DNA of 48,486 bases, from positions 1-48,486 of the forward strand of contig JAGBLH010000064.1 of NCBI GenBank assembly GCA_017635515.1. The letters run 5' to 3'. The stretch is from Selenomonas sp. (GTDB taxonomy: Bacteria > Bacillota > Negativicutes > Selenomonadales > Selenomonadaceae). A program made the translations under genes and the position numbers. The notes under the pieces were generated by a model. It had not been told where the DNA came from and did no database searches. It worked only from the letters and a program-made list of their open reading frames with translations. Numbering within the stretch: position 1 is the first letter of the stretch; every line of letters starts with the position of its first letter. Of this stretch, positions 24,374 through 33,095 are shown piece after piece.

Positions 24374-26398
24374 GTGAAGACTTCCGAACTCAGCGAGTTT
24401 GACTTGTATTTGTTCCACCAGGGGACAAACTACCATGCTTACGAAATGCTGGGAGCACATTTTGAGACCGGGGGGGGAAAGGCCGGCGTGCGCTTTGCCC
24501 TCTGGGCGCCCCATGCCAAGTCAGTCAGCGTGGTGGGGGATTTCAATAGCTGGGATACCAGAGTGAATCCCATGGAGAAAATCAGCGATGGGGAAATTTG
24601 GCAAGTCTTCATAGAGGGGCTGTCTGAAGGCGAGATTTACAAGTATGCCATAGAGCCACAGTGGGGCGGTCCTCATATCATGAAGGCTGATCCCTATGGC
24701 TTCTATGCAGAGAAGAAGCCCAAGACAGCCTCCCGCCTCTATGATATGGATCACTATACTTGGCAGGATGGGCAGTGGCAGGAAGAGAGGAAGCAGCACT
24801 CTTCCTACAGCCGCCCCATGCTGACCTATGAAGTCCACGCCGGTTCCTGGCGCCGCAAAGAGGGGGAATATCTCTCCTATAGGGAGATGGCGGATGAGCT
24901 CATCAGGTATGCGCAGGAGATGCACTACACCCACATCGAGTTCATGCCCTTGTGCGAGCACCCCTTTGACGGCTCCTGGGGCTACCAGGCCACGGGCTAT
25001 TATGCGGTCACCAGCCGCTATGGCACCCCCGATGATTTCCGCTATCTGGTGGACACAGCCCACCGGCATGGCATCGGCGTCATCCTGGACTGGGTGCCAG
25101 GGCATTTCTGCAAGGACGAGCAGGGGCTCAGGCACTTCGATGGCCTGAACCTCTATGAGTCAGACAATGAGCAGCTGGCTGAGAACTGGGAGTGGGGCAC
25201 CACGAATTTCGACTACGGCCGCACGGAGGTGCAGAGCTTCCTGATTTCCAACGCCATGTTCTGGTTCGAGGAGTTCCATATTGACGGACTGCGCATCGAC
25301 GCGGTGGCCAATATGCTCTACCTGGACTATGGCAGGAAGGAAGGGGAATGGCAGCCCAACAAGTACGGTGACACCGGCAATCTGGAGGCCATGGATTTCT
25401 TGAAGAAGCTCAATGAGGCCATCTTCAAGTACCATCCCCAGGCGCTGATGATAGCCGAGGAGTCCACCGCCTGGCCTTCCATTTCCAAGCCTGTCTACAT
25501 GGGGGGCATGGGCTTCAACTACAAGTGGAACATGGGCTGGATGAATGATATGCTCAGGTATGTCAGCCTCGACCCCATCTACCGCAAGTGGAACCACGAC
25601 AAGGTGACCTTCTCCTTCATGTATGCTTTCCAGGAGAACTTCGTGCTGCCCCTGTCCCATGACGAGGTAGTGCATGGCAAGTGCTCGCTGATTTCCAAGA
25701 TGCCTGGTGATTACTGGCAGAAGTTCGCGGGTCTCAGGGCCTTCTTCGGCTACTGGATTGCCCATCCCGGCAAGAAGCTCCTCTTCATGGGCGGGGAATT
25801 CGGGCAGTTCAGCGAGTGGAACTACGATGAAGAACTGGACTGGCATCTGGTAGAGCAGTATCCCATGCACGAAGCCATGCAGACCTACAGCAGGACGCTC
25901 AACAAGTTCTACTGCGACACCAAGGCTCTCTGGCAGGTGGACTTTGACTGGGAAGGTTTCAAATGGATTGACTGCAATGACAATGAGAACAGCGTGGTGT
26001 CCTTTATCCGCAAGGCCAAGGACAGGAACGACTTCATCATCGTGCTTTGCAATTTTACCCCCGAGACCCGTGAGAACTATCGGGTAGGGGTGCCCTCCAA
26101 GGGCATTTATGTGGAAGTCTTCAATTCCGATGATAAGGGCTATGGGGGCAGTGGCGTGAGAAATGCAGGCGACCTCCAGACGGAAGATGTGCCCTGGCAC
26201 GGAAGGGAGCAGTCCATCACCCTGACCCTGCCACCCCTTGCTGCCCTGTTCCTCAGGGTCAAGGGCCAGGCCGGGGCGGGCTACATAGCCCCGGAGCTTG
26301 AGCGGGTCACAGAGGTGAAGGGTCGCGAGGAAAAGGAAGCCCCCAAGATTTCCCATGAGGCTGCCCGCGAGGACAGCCAGAGAATCAAAAGCGCTTGA
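24374..26398 (+). CDS. glgB: 1,4-alpha-glucan branching enzyme
   Basis: 674 residues. Cuts alpha-1,4 chains and reattaches them through alpha-1,6 bonds. Order: N-terminal CBM48-type beta domain (about 20-120, FALWAPHAKSVSVVGDFNSW), GH13 barrel (about 150-520) and C-terminal all-beta domain. Catalytic residues: nucleophile Asp309 in GLRIDAVANML, acid/base Glu362 in MIAEESTAWP, and Asp430 in LPLSHDEVVHG. The segment WGYQATGYYAVTSRYGTPDDF is diagnostic for branching enzymes. A charged tail (about residues 645-674, EVKGREEKEAPK) extends past the last conserved domain. The start is GTG at 24374 after AAGGAGGATTAGCC. 37 bp separate it from glgP, so a nonsense codon in glgP could reduce its expression by polarity. 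Confidence 0.96.
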   Translation: MKTSELSEFDLYLFHQGTNYHAYEMLGAHFETGGGKAGVRFALWAPHAKSVSVVGDFNSWDTRVNPMEKISDGEIWQVFIEGLSEGEIYKYAIEPQWGGPHIMKADPYGFYAEKKPKTASRLYDMDHYTWQDGQWQEERKQHSSYSRPMLTYEVHAGSWRRKEGEYLSYREMADELIRYAQEMHYTHIEFMPLCEHPFDGSWGYQATGYYAVTSRYGTPDDFRYLVDTAHRHGIGVILDWVPGHFCKDEQGLRHFDGLNLYESDNEQLAENWEWGTTNFDYGRTEVQSFLISNAMFWFEEFHIDGLRIDAVANMLYLDYGRKEGEWQPNKYGDTGNLEAMDFLKKLNEAIFKYHPQALMIAEESTAWPSISKPVYMGGMGFNYKWNMGWMNDMLRYVSLDPIYRKWNHDKVTFSFMYAFQENFVLPLSHDEVVHGKCSLISKMPGDYWQKFAGLRAFFGYWIAHPGKKLLFMGGEFGQFSEWNYDEELDWHLVEQYPMHEAMQTYSRTLNKFYCDTKALWQVDFDWEGFKWIDCNDNENSVVSFIRKAKDRNDFIIVLCNFTPETRENYRVGVPSKGIYVEVFNSDDKGYGGSGVRNAGDLQTEDVPWHGREQSITLTLPPLAALFLRVKGQAGAGYIAPELERVTEVKGREEKEAPKISHEAAREDSQRIKSA

Positions 26399-26443
26399 CG
26401 AAAAGAAAATACCAAGGTGTACCATAAAAGGAGGACATAAGGC

Positions 26444-27904
26444 ATGAATGTACTTTATGTAGCATCGGAAGCGGTGCCTTTTGCTAAAACCGGCGGACTG
26501 GCTGACGTGGCAGGCTCTCTTCCCAAGGCCCTGCGCCTGGAGGGAGTGGATGTCCGGGTCATCATGCCCAAGTTTGGCAAGATTCCCGAGGAGTACCGCT
26601 CCAAGATGGAACATGTCTATGATGGTGAGATAAATGTGGCCTGGCGCACCAAGTTCGTGGGCTTGGAGAAACTGGAATACGAGGGTGTCACCTATTATTT
26701 CGTGGATAATGAGGAATACTATAACCGCGAGGGCTTCTACGGCTACGATGACGATGCAGAAAGGTTCTCCTTCTTCTGCCGTGCCGTGCTCTGCCTCATT
26801 CCGGCCATGGATTTCTGGCCTGATATCATCCACAGCAATGACTGGCATGCGGGCCTTATCAGCGTGTTCCTGAAGCTGGAGCACAGGGGCGATGAGCGCT
26901 ATGAGAAGATCCGCACCCTCTACACCATCCACAATCTCAAGTATCAGGGCGTCTTCCCCAAGGATGTCATGTCCGATGTGCTGGCTCTGGACTGGAAGTA
27001 TTTCAACAATGGCGACCTGGAGTTCTACGATGCAGTGAATTTCATGAAGGGCGGCATCATCTATTCCGACTTCATTTCTACCGTCAGCAAGACCTACGCC
27101 CAGGAAATTCAGTACGGCTACTTTGGCGAGCATCTGGACGGCCTCCTGCGCAGCCGCAAGGACGACCTCTTCGGCATCGTCAATGGCCTTGACTACGACA
27201 CCTATAACCCCCGCACGGACAGGAATCTCTTCGAGACCTATGATGTGGACGATCCTTCCCGCAAGGCGGACAATAAGACGGCGCTCCAGAGCCAGCTGGG
27301 CCTGCCGAGCAAGCGCCAGGTGCCCATGGTGGCCCTGGTTTCCCGCCTGGTGGCAGCCAAGGGCATGGATCTCATCGTGCGCATGATGGATGAGATCCTC
27401 CTGCATGAGAACATCCAGTTCGTGCTCCTGGGCACTGGCGACAAGGTGTATGAAGACTGGTTCAAGGGCCTGGCATGGCGCTATCCCAACAAAGTCTCCG
27501 TGAACATCTACTTCTCCAACCAGCTGGCCCAGCGCATCTATGCGGCAGCTGATATCTTCCTCATGCCCTCCAACTATGAGCCCTGCGGCATCGGCCAGCT
27601 CATAGCTCTCCGCTACGGCGCTATCCCGGTGGTGCGCGACACGGGCGGCCTCAAGGACACGGTGGTGCCCTATGACAAGTATACCAAGCAGGGCAATGGT
27701 TTTGTCTTCTCGGACTACAACGCCCATGAAATGATGTATTCACTCAAGCGTGCGCTCTCAGCCTATGAGAATCCGGGCGAGTGGCGTCAGATTGTGAACA
27801 ACGCTATGACCTCTGACTACAGCTGGGCCGAATCGGCCAAGGAGTACAAGCAGCTCTATGAGAAGCTGATGGCCAAGGAAATCGCGGGCGCCAAAGAGGA
27901 GTAA
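26444..27904 (+). CDS. glgA: Glycogen synthase (ADP-glucose dependent, GT5)
   Basis: 486 residues, standard length. Transfers glucose from ADP-glucose to the non-reducing end of alpha-1,4-glucan. The N-terminal Rossmann domain begins MNVLYVASEAVPFAKTGG followed by LADVAGSLPKALR, the ADP-glucose-binding KTGGL motif. HSNDWHAGLISVFLK and TIHNLKYQGVFPK follow, and the C-terminal GT-B domain has VSRLVAAKGMDLIVRMM, MPSNYEPCGIGQLIALRYG (active-site Glu and Cys region) and VVRDTGGLKDTV. It is the last gene of the operon, 45 bp after glgB, with AAAGGAGG upstream and a strong terminator 13 bp after its stop. Confidence 0.97.
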   Translation: MNVLYVASEAVPFAKTGGLADVAGSLPKALRLEGVDVRVIMPKFGKIPEEYRSKMEHVYDGEINVAWRTKFVGLEKLEYEGVTYYFVDNEEYYNREGFYGYDDDAERFSFFCRAVLCLIPAMDFWPDIIHSNDWHAGLISVFLKLEHRGDERYEKIRTLYTIHNLKYQGVFPKDVMSDVLALDWKYFNNGDLEFYDAVNFMKGGIIYSDFISTVSKTYAQEIQYGYFGEHLDGLLRSRKDDLFGIVNGLDYDTYNPRTDRNLFETYDVDDPSRKADNKTALQSQLGLPSKRQVPMVALVSRLVAAKGMDLIVRMMDEILLHENIQFVLLGTGDKVYEDWFKGLAWRYPNKVSVNIYFSNQLAQRIYAAADIFLMPSNYEPCGIGQLIALRYGAIPVVRDTGGLKDTVVPYDKYTKQGNGFVFSDYNAHEMMYSLKRALSAYENPGEWRQIVNNAMTSDYSWAESAKEYKQLYEKLMAKEIAGAKEE

Positions 27905-27916
27905 GTGAATCAGGGG

Positions 27917-27944
27917 AGGGCGGTCGTCAGGCCGCCCTTTTTTA
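27917..27944 (+). terminator. Terminator of the glg operon
   Basis: GGGCGG and CCGCCC form a stem around TCGTCAGG (27918-27937), followed by TTTTTTATA. It separates glgCDPBA from the debranching gene. Confidence 0.8.
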
Positions 27945-28010
27945 TACTCGCGCTCGGAGAATTTTACCAGAACGAGTATGGTTACGGACGATGCATATAC
28001 GGATCCGTAA
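27944..28010 (+). promoter_or_regulatory. Two inverted repeats in front of the debranching enzyme gene
   Basis: ATACTCG (27944-27950) mirrors CGAGTAT (27973-27979), and TTACGGA (27982-27988) mirrors TCCGTAA (28004-28010) with a 15-nt spacer. They lie in the 150-bp gap between the glgA terminator and the next start. Operator function, for example for a sugar-responsive repressor, is an inference. Confidence 0.4.
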
Positions 28011-28103
28011 ATATTGGTCTGCGCTTTGCTGTTCAAATATTTATGGTCTCCAGTATAGCAAGTGCCTGACGGAGGCTTGGATAGGATAAGGGAGGGTGAG
28101 AGA

Positions 28104-31100
28104 ATGCTGGATAGGCATAATGTCGAGCATAATTCCCATAACGTCTACTATCGTTCAACCATCGGGGCGGCGGAAGCCGGCTCCAAGGTAAGGCTGGGAC
28201 TGCGGATACACACGGAACTTGCCATCAAGCAGGTGCTGCTGCGCCTGTGGCAGGAGCGCAAGGGAGAGACGTTGGTGCCCCTGCAGGCGAAAAATCATGC
28301 CGAGGGCAGCGAGGACTATTTCTTCTGCACAGAGCTGGAAATGCCCGAGAAGGGCTGCCTCCTGTGGTATTATTTCATCATCAATACTTCCCAGGGTACC
28401 TGCTACTATGGCAACAACCCGGAGATGCTGGGGGGGAAGGGGGATCTGTACGACAACGTGCCCTATTCCTACCAGATCACGGTCTATAACAAGGGGGCAA
28501 AATCCCCGGACTGGTTCAAGCACAGTGTCATGTACCAGATTTTCCCCGACCGCTTCCATCGCCATGGCAATGCGCTGATTCCCAAGAAGGGAGCCGTGTA
28601 CCACGCTCACTGGGAGGATGACCCTTGCTACTACAAGGATCCTGATACCAAGGAAATCGTAGCCTATGACTTCTTTGGCGGCAATCTGAAGGGCATCGAG
28701 GAGAAGCTGGACTACCTGAAGGAACTGGGCATTTCTGTCATCTATCTGAACCCGGTCTTTGAGTCGGAGAGCAACCATCATTACGATACCGGCGACTACC
28801 ACAAGGTAGACCCGATTCTCGGCACCAATGAGGATTTCAAGCATTTGATTGATGCCGCCAAGGAAAAGGGCATCCGCATCATCATAGACGGTGTCTTCAG
28901 CCATACGGGCAGCAACAGCCGTTACTTCAACCGCAAGGGGGAGTACGATACGGTGGGAGCCTACCAGTCCCAGGATTCCCCTTACTACGAATGGTTCTGC
29001 TTCCGCAACTGGCCCCGTGAGTATGATAGCTGGTGGGATTTCAATACCCTGCCCAACGTGCAGGAAACTAATCCTTCTTATATGAAATTCATCATCAGCG
29101 GTGAGGACAGCGTGATGCACCACTGGATGAAGGAAGGGGTCATGGGCTGGCGCCTGGATGTCATCGACGAGCTGCCGGAACCTTTCTCCCAGAGCTTCTA
29201 TGCGGAGCTCAAGAAGACCAATCCCGAGGCCGTGATGATCGGCGAGGTCTGGGAGGACGCTTCCCACAAGGTGGCTTACGGGGTGCCCCGTGAGTATCTT
29301 TGCGGCCAGGAAATGGATTCTGCCATGAACTATCCTTTCAGGGAAATTCTCTTTGATTTCCTCATGGGCAAGATTGATGGCAATCTGGCCGCCAGGCGTT
29401 TCACCAGCCTCAGGGAAAATTACCCCAAGGAAAATTTCTATGCCATGATGAACCTCATCGGCAGCCACGATGTGCACAGGGCCATCACCTTCTTGGGCGA
29501 AGCGCCCTACTATGATGGCATGCCTGCCGTGGAGCAGTCCCGTGCCAAGATGGATTATGTCCACTACTCACTGGGCAAGGCGCGCCTCATTATGGCGGCG
29601 GCCTGGCAGATGACTTATCCTGGAGTGCCCTGCATCTACTATGGGGATGAGATCGGCATGGAGGGCTTCAAGGATCCCTACAACCGCCGTCCCTACAAGT
29701 GGAGCGGGGGCGATGAGGAGATCCGGGCCGTTTACAAGAAGCTCATCAAGCTCCGCAATGAGAATCAGGTGCTCCAGACAGGGGAGGTGCTGCCCCTTTA
29801 TGCTGCTGGCAATGTCATCGCCTATGCCAGGGTCATCCGCGGGGGCAGGGATGTTTTTGGCCAGAGCGCAGAGGACGGCATCTTCATCGTCGCCTTCAAC
29901 CGCAATGCAGAGTGGGAGCATATCGACATTGATGTCAGCGACTTCGTGTCGGGTGAGCTTGAGGATGTGCTGTCGGAAGGCAGGGAGCGCTACTCCGTGG
30001 TGCGTGGTAAGCTGCATCTGAAACTACAGGATCTGAAGCCGCTGGTGCTGAAGGCCGTGAAGCCTGTACGCAAGTATCCCCGCCAGGCGGGCGTGCTCTT
30101 GCATCCCACCAGCCTGCCCTCTAAGTACGGCATCGGTGATTTCGGCCAGGAGGCTTACAAGTTCATCGATTTCCTGCAGGAGGCAGGCCAGACCGTCTGG
30201 CAGATCCTGCCCTTGGGTCCTGTGGGCTTTGGCTATTCTCCCTATCAGTCTCCTTCGGCCTTTGCGGGCAACCCTTTGCTCATTGACTTGGATGACCTGA
30301 TAGAGAAGGGCTGGATTTCTGCTGCTGAGGCTCGCCTGCCCTATGCAGGGGGCGGCTCCTTCGTGGACTTCGAGCGGGTGCAGGCCTTCAAGAGCAAGTG
30401 CCTGAAGAAGGCCTATGCCAAGTTTGCCAAAGAGGCTGACAAGGATTGGGAGTATGAGGCTTTCTGCCAGCGTGAGGCCTACTGGCTGGATGATTATGCC
30501 CTCTTCATGGCCATCAAGAAGGATCAGAAGGGAGCCTCCTGGATTGAGTGGCCCAAGACTTTGAAGCACAGGGACACGCAGGCCCTGAAGGTCACGGCCG
30601 ACAAGCTCAAAGAGGCCGTAGGCTACGAGAAGTTCCTGCAGTATCTCTTCCATACCCAGTGGCAGAAGCTGCATGAATATGCCCGCAATCACGGGGTCGC
30701 AATCATGGGTGACATGCCCATCTTCGTCTCCCATGACAGTGCCGATGCCTGGGCCAACCAGAAGCTCTTTGACCTCAACCCTGATGGCACGGCCAAGACT
30801 GTGGCAGGGGTACCGCCCGATTACTTCAGCGCTACGGGCCAGCTCTGGGGCAATCCCCAGTACAACTGGCAGGCCATGGAAGCTGAGAACTATGACTGGT
30901 GGAAGAAGCGCTTCAGGAAGCTCTACGAGCTGGTTGACATCGTGCGCGTGGATCACTTCCGTGGCTTTGAGTCTTATTGGGAAGTGGACGGCAAGGCAGA
31001 GACTGCCATCAACGGCCGCTGGCTCAAGGGCCCCTGCAAGCCTTTCTTTGACGAAATCCGGAAGGAACTGGGGCATATGCCCATCGTGGCAGAGGATCTG

Positions 31101-31559
31101 GGCATCATCACCGACGAGGTGGAGGCCCTCAGGGATGCCTGCGGCTTCCCGGGCATGAAGGTACTGCACTTCACCCTGCATTTCGGTGACATGGGCCGCT
31201 TCGGCTTCGTGGCGCCTGAGAACAGCGTGGTCTACACCGGCACCCACGACAACAACACCACCGTGGGCTGGTATAACCATGATGTGGACGATGCCATGGG
31301 AGCTGCCGTGGCAGAGCTCCTCCATGCCAGGAGCGACAGGCCCAGGGAGGTCTGCGAGAAGCTGATTGAATTTGCCTATGCAAGCGATGCCCGCCTGGCC
31401 ATGGTGCCCATGCAGGATCTTCTGGCCATGGACGAGCGCAGCCGCATGAATACCCCTGGCACCGTGGGCTTCAACTGGAAGTGGTGCCTGAAGCCCGGCT
31501 ATCTCATGGAGGTCGACGTGGAAAAGCTCAGACAGCTTTGCGTGCGCTATGAGCGCTGA
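28104..31559 (+). CDS. Bifunctional glycogen debranching protein: GH13 fused to 4-alpha-glucanotransferase (MalQ)
   Basis: 1151 residues. An N-terminal beta domain (about 1-130) is followed by a GH13 barrel of the neopullulanase/cyclomaltodextrinase type with MYQIFPDRFHRHG, nucleophile Asp352 in GWRLDVIDELPE, acid/base Glu381 in MIGEVWEDA and Asp456 in IGSHDVHR. After a linker near residue 655 comes a complete GH77 MalQ domain: AGVLLHPTSLPSKYGIGDFG, nucleophile Asp950 in VRVDHFRGFESYW, Glu997 in VAEDLGIIT and Asp1049 in THDNNTTVGWY. All six catalytic residues are present, so one chain should both hydrolyse alpha-1,6/1,4 bonds and move glucan segments. ATG at 28104 has GGGAGGGTG upstream; a GTG at 28062 lacks a site. 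It follows the glg operon under separate control. Confidence 0.93.
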   Translation: MLDRHNVEHNSHNVYYRSTIGAAEAGSKVRLGLRIHTELAIKQVLLRLWQERKGETLVPLQAKNHAEGSEDYFFCTELEMPEKGCLLWYYFIINTSQGTCYYGNNPEMLGGKGDLYDNVPYSYQITVYNKGAKSPDWFKHSVMYQIFPDRFHRHGNALIPKKGAVYHAHWEDDPCYYKDPDTKEIVAYDFFGGNLKGIEEKLDYLKELGISVIYLNPVFESESNHHYDTGDYHKVDPILGTNEDFKHLIDAAKEKGIRIIIDGVFSHTGSNSRYFNRKGEYDTVGAYQSQDSPYYEWFCFRNWPREYDSWWDFNTLPNVQETNPSYMKFIISGEDSVMHHWMKEGVMGWRLDVIDELPEPFSQSFYAELKKTNPEAVMIGEVWEDASHKVAYGVPREYLCGQEMDSAMNYPFREILFDFLMGKIDGNLAARRFTSLRENYPKENFYAMMNLIGSHDVHRAITFLGEAPYYDGMPAVEQSRAKMDYVHYSLGKARLIMAAAWQMTYPGVPCIYYGDEIGMEGFKDPYNRRPYKWSGGDEEIRAVYKKLIKLRNENQVLQTGEVLPLYAAGNVIAYARVIRGGRDVFGQSAEDGIFIVAFNRNAEWEHIDIDVSDFVSGELEDVLSEGRERYSVVRGKLHLKLQDLKPLVLKAVKPVRKYPRQAGVLLHPTSLPSKYGIGDFGQEAYKFIDFLQEAGQTVWQILPLGPVGFGYSPYQSPSAFAGNPLLIDLDDLIEKGWISAAEARLPYAGGGSFVDFERVQAFKSKCLKKAYAKFAKEADKDWEYEAFCQREAYWLDDYALFMAIKKDQKGASWIEWPKTLKHRDTQALKVTADKLKEAVGYEKFLQYLFHTQWQKLHEYARNHGVAIMGDMPIFVSHDSADAWANQKLFDLNPDGTAKTVAGVPPDYFSATGQLWGNPQYNWQAMEAENYDWWKKRFRKLYELVDIVRVDHFRGFESYWEVDGKAETAINGRWLKGPCKPFFDEIRKELGHMPIVAEDLGIITDEVEALRDACGFPGMKVLHFTLHFGDMGRFGFVAPENSVVYTGTHDNNTTVGWYNHDVDDAMGAAVAELLHARSDRPREVCEKLIEFAYASDARLAMVPMQDLLAMDERSRMNTPGTVGFNWKWCLKPGYLMEVDVEKLRQLCVRYER

Positions 31560-31574
31560 GGGCTGGCAGATATG

Positions 31575-31624
31575 ATGAATTAGAGGATTGCCGTTTTTGC
31601 GGCAATCCTCTAATTCATTTTTTC
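31575..31624 (+). terminator. Terminator of the debranching enzyme gene
   Basis: A perfect 19-bp stem (31575-31593 and 31600-31618) with a TTTTTG loop, followed by a T-run to 31623. Confidence 0.85.
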
Positions 31625-31682
31625 ATGAAATTGTGGTATGCTATTATGATAGCGGTAGTTTTATAGGTTGGAGGTACATGCC

Positions 31683-32381
31683 ATGAGCGAATATACCTTT
31701 GTGGTGGAGAAGAAGTGCCCTATCTGCGGCAAGATGACCAGGGTGTCCAAGACCAAGGCCCGGCTCATTACCCTGAGCACCGATGAGGATATGTGTGTCC
31801 ACTATAAGGATTTCAATCCCTATTACTATAAAATCTGGTTCTGCGAGCACTGCGGCTTTGCAGCCGAGGAGAAAATCTTTGTGGGCAACATGCCTGCCAA
31901 GCATAGGGAGAAGATAGCGGCCTTCCTCTCCAGCCGGAAGATGGCCCTGGAATTCGTAGAGGATCGGGGCAAGGCCGAAGCTGTGGCTTCCTTCAAGCTG
32001 GGCATCTTCTATGCGGAGATGCTGGAATCCTCCCTGAACCGCAGGGCAGGCCTCTATCTCATGCTGGCCTGGGTCTACCGGGATGCCGGGGAGAAGGAAA
32101 ATGAGATCGAGATGCTAGGGCGGGCGGCAGAGCTCTATGATAAGTCCCTCACAACGGAGATTTACCCCATGAACGGCATGTCAGATGGTCTCTGCATGTA
32201 CCTCATAGGAGCCATCTATTACCGCATGGGCGAGATTGAAAAGGCCACCCAGTATCTCTCAAGGATCATTGGGGACAACAATATCAGGTCCAGTGACCCT
32301 AAACTTTATGACAAGACCCGCAACCTTTGGGAAGATGTGCGGGCCGCCAAGAAGGAAAGCACGGAGGAGGCAGGCAGTTAA
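31683..32381 (+). CDS. DUF2225 family protein
   Basis: 232 residues. The N-terminal metal-binding module has two CxxC pairs, Cys12/Cys15 in KKCPICGKM and Cys54/Cys57 in IWFCEHCGFAAEEKIF, with the family's intervening YKDFNPYYYKIW. The rest is helical and TPR-like (AGLYLMLAWVYRDAGEKENE, YLIGAIYYRMGEIEKATQYL), suggesting a protein-interaction scaffold. DUF2225 proteins are common in Firmicutes and have no settled function. ATG at 31683 follows TTGGAGGTACATGCC; a TTG at 31668 would overlap the ribosome site. It begins a three-gene operon; its TAA overlaps the next ATG by one base. Confidence 0.85.
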   Translation: MSEYTFVVEKKCPICGKMTRVSKTKARLITLSTDEDMCVHYKDFNPYYYKIWFCEHCGFAAEEKIFVGNMPAKHREKIAAFLSSRKMALEFVEDRGKAEAVASFKLGIFYAEMLESSLNRRAGLYLMLAWVYRDAGEKENEIEMLGRAAELYDKSLTTEIYPMNGMSDGLCMYLIGAIYYRMGEIEKATQYLSRIIGDNNIRSSDPKLYDKTRNLWEDVRAAKKESTEEAGS

Positions 32382-33094
32382 TGGATTTACCGGCAGCCTG
32401 GGTTGAGCAGATTCAGAAGATCGACTGGGCAGAATTGAAGGAAAAGGTGCAGGATTACGGCCCTGCCCTCAAGGTGGTGCGCGGCACCTGGTCGAAGGAA
32501 AGCCTCAAGGAAATCAGCGAGGGCAAGCTCTTTGTGCCCGATGAGGTCATCAATGATGCCATCAGCCAGGGCCTGCAGAAGAGGCCCCAGCAGGGGCTCA
32601 GCAGCCTCGTGCTCCATTCGCATGAGAATGGGAAGCTGGATATTCAGGCTTCCACTGCCAAGGGCGAGCTGAAGCTGTCAGGGAAAATCAAGGAGTTTAT
32701 CCATCAGGGAGATAAGACTTATATGGTCTATCATGTGCAGCAGAAAAGACTGCCTGGGCATGGCCTCATGTCCTGGATATTTTCCTGGGTATCCCTGTCC
32801 ATGGTGGAACGCATGGTGGGCAAGGCAGAGTTCACAGATGCACTGCCCGTAGAGATCAGCCACAATGATGTGAAGGTGGACTGCGGCAGGGTGCTCGCGG
32901 CCTCCACCTTCGGCCAGACCAGCTTCCACGGCCACAGGCTGCTGGATATGATTGAAATCAAAGGGGCTACCCCCAAGGAGAAGGGCATAGAGTTCCAGAC
33001 GGAACTGCATATACCTGATGATGTGAGGGCAGATCTCAAGGGGCTTCTTAAGAGCAAAGGGGAGGAGACAGGGGCAGGCAGTGATGGGAAGTAA
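32381..33094 (+). CDS. Protein of unknown function in the DUF2225-DUF4127 operon
   Basis: 237 residues, no signal peptide, family not recognised. The middle part alternates polar and non-polar residues in a beta-rich pattern (LVLHSHENGKLDIQASTAKG, LKLSGKIKEFIHQGDKTYMV) and ends with VEISHNDVKVDCGRVLA. This pattern is reminiscent of LmeA/DUF2993-type lipid-binding beta proteins, but that resemblance is weak and should be treated as a guess. A hydrophobic stretch GLMSWIFSWVSLSMVERMVG lies near the centre. It starts on the TAATG overlap with the DUF2225 gene, so the two are translationally coupled. Confidence 0.65.
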   Translation: MDLPAAWVEQIQKIDWAELKEKVQDYGPALKVVRGTWSKESLKEISEGKLFVPDEVINDAISQGLQKRPQQGLSSLVLHSHENGKLDIQASTAKGELKLSGKIKEFIHQGDKTYMVYHVQQKRLPGHGLMSWIFSWVSLSMVERMVGKAEFTDALPVEISHNDVKVDCGRVLAASTFGQTSFHGHRLLDMIEIKGATPKEKGIEFQTELHIPDDVRADLKGLLKSKGEETGAGSDGK

Positions 33095-33095
33095 T

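Noticed and set aside
25160..27727. An 855-codon open frame on the minus strand opposite glgB and glgA
   Set aside because: It is antisense to two clearly functional genes, has no ribosome site or protein-like domain, and is explained by the GC-rich codon pattern of the real genes. Long antisense frames opposite fliK, fliH/fliI, the SbmA-like gene and the debranching gene were rejected for the same reason.
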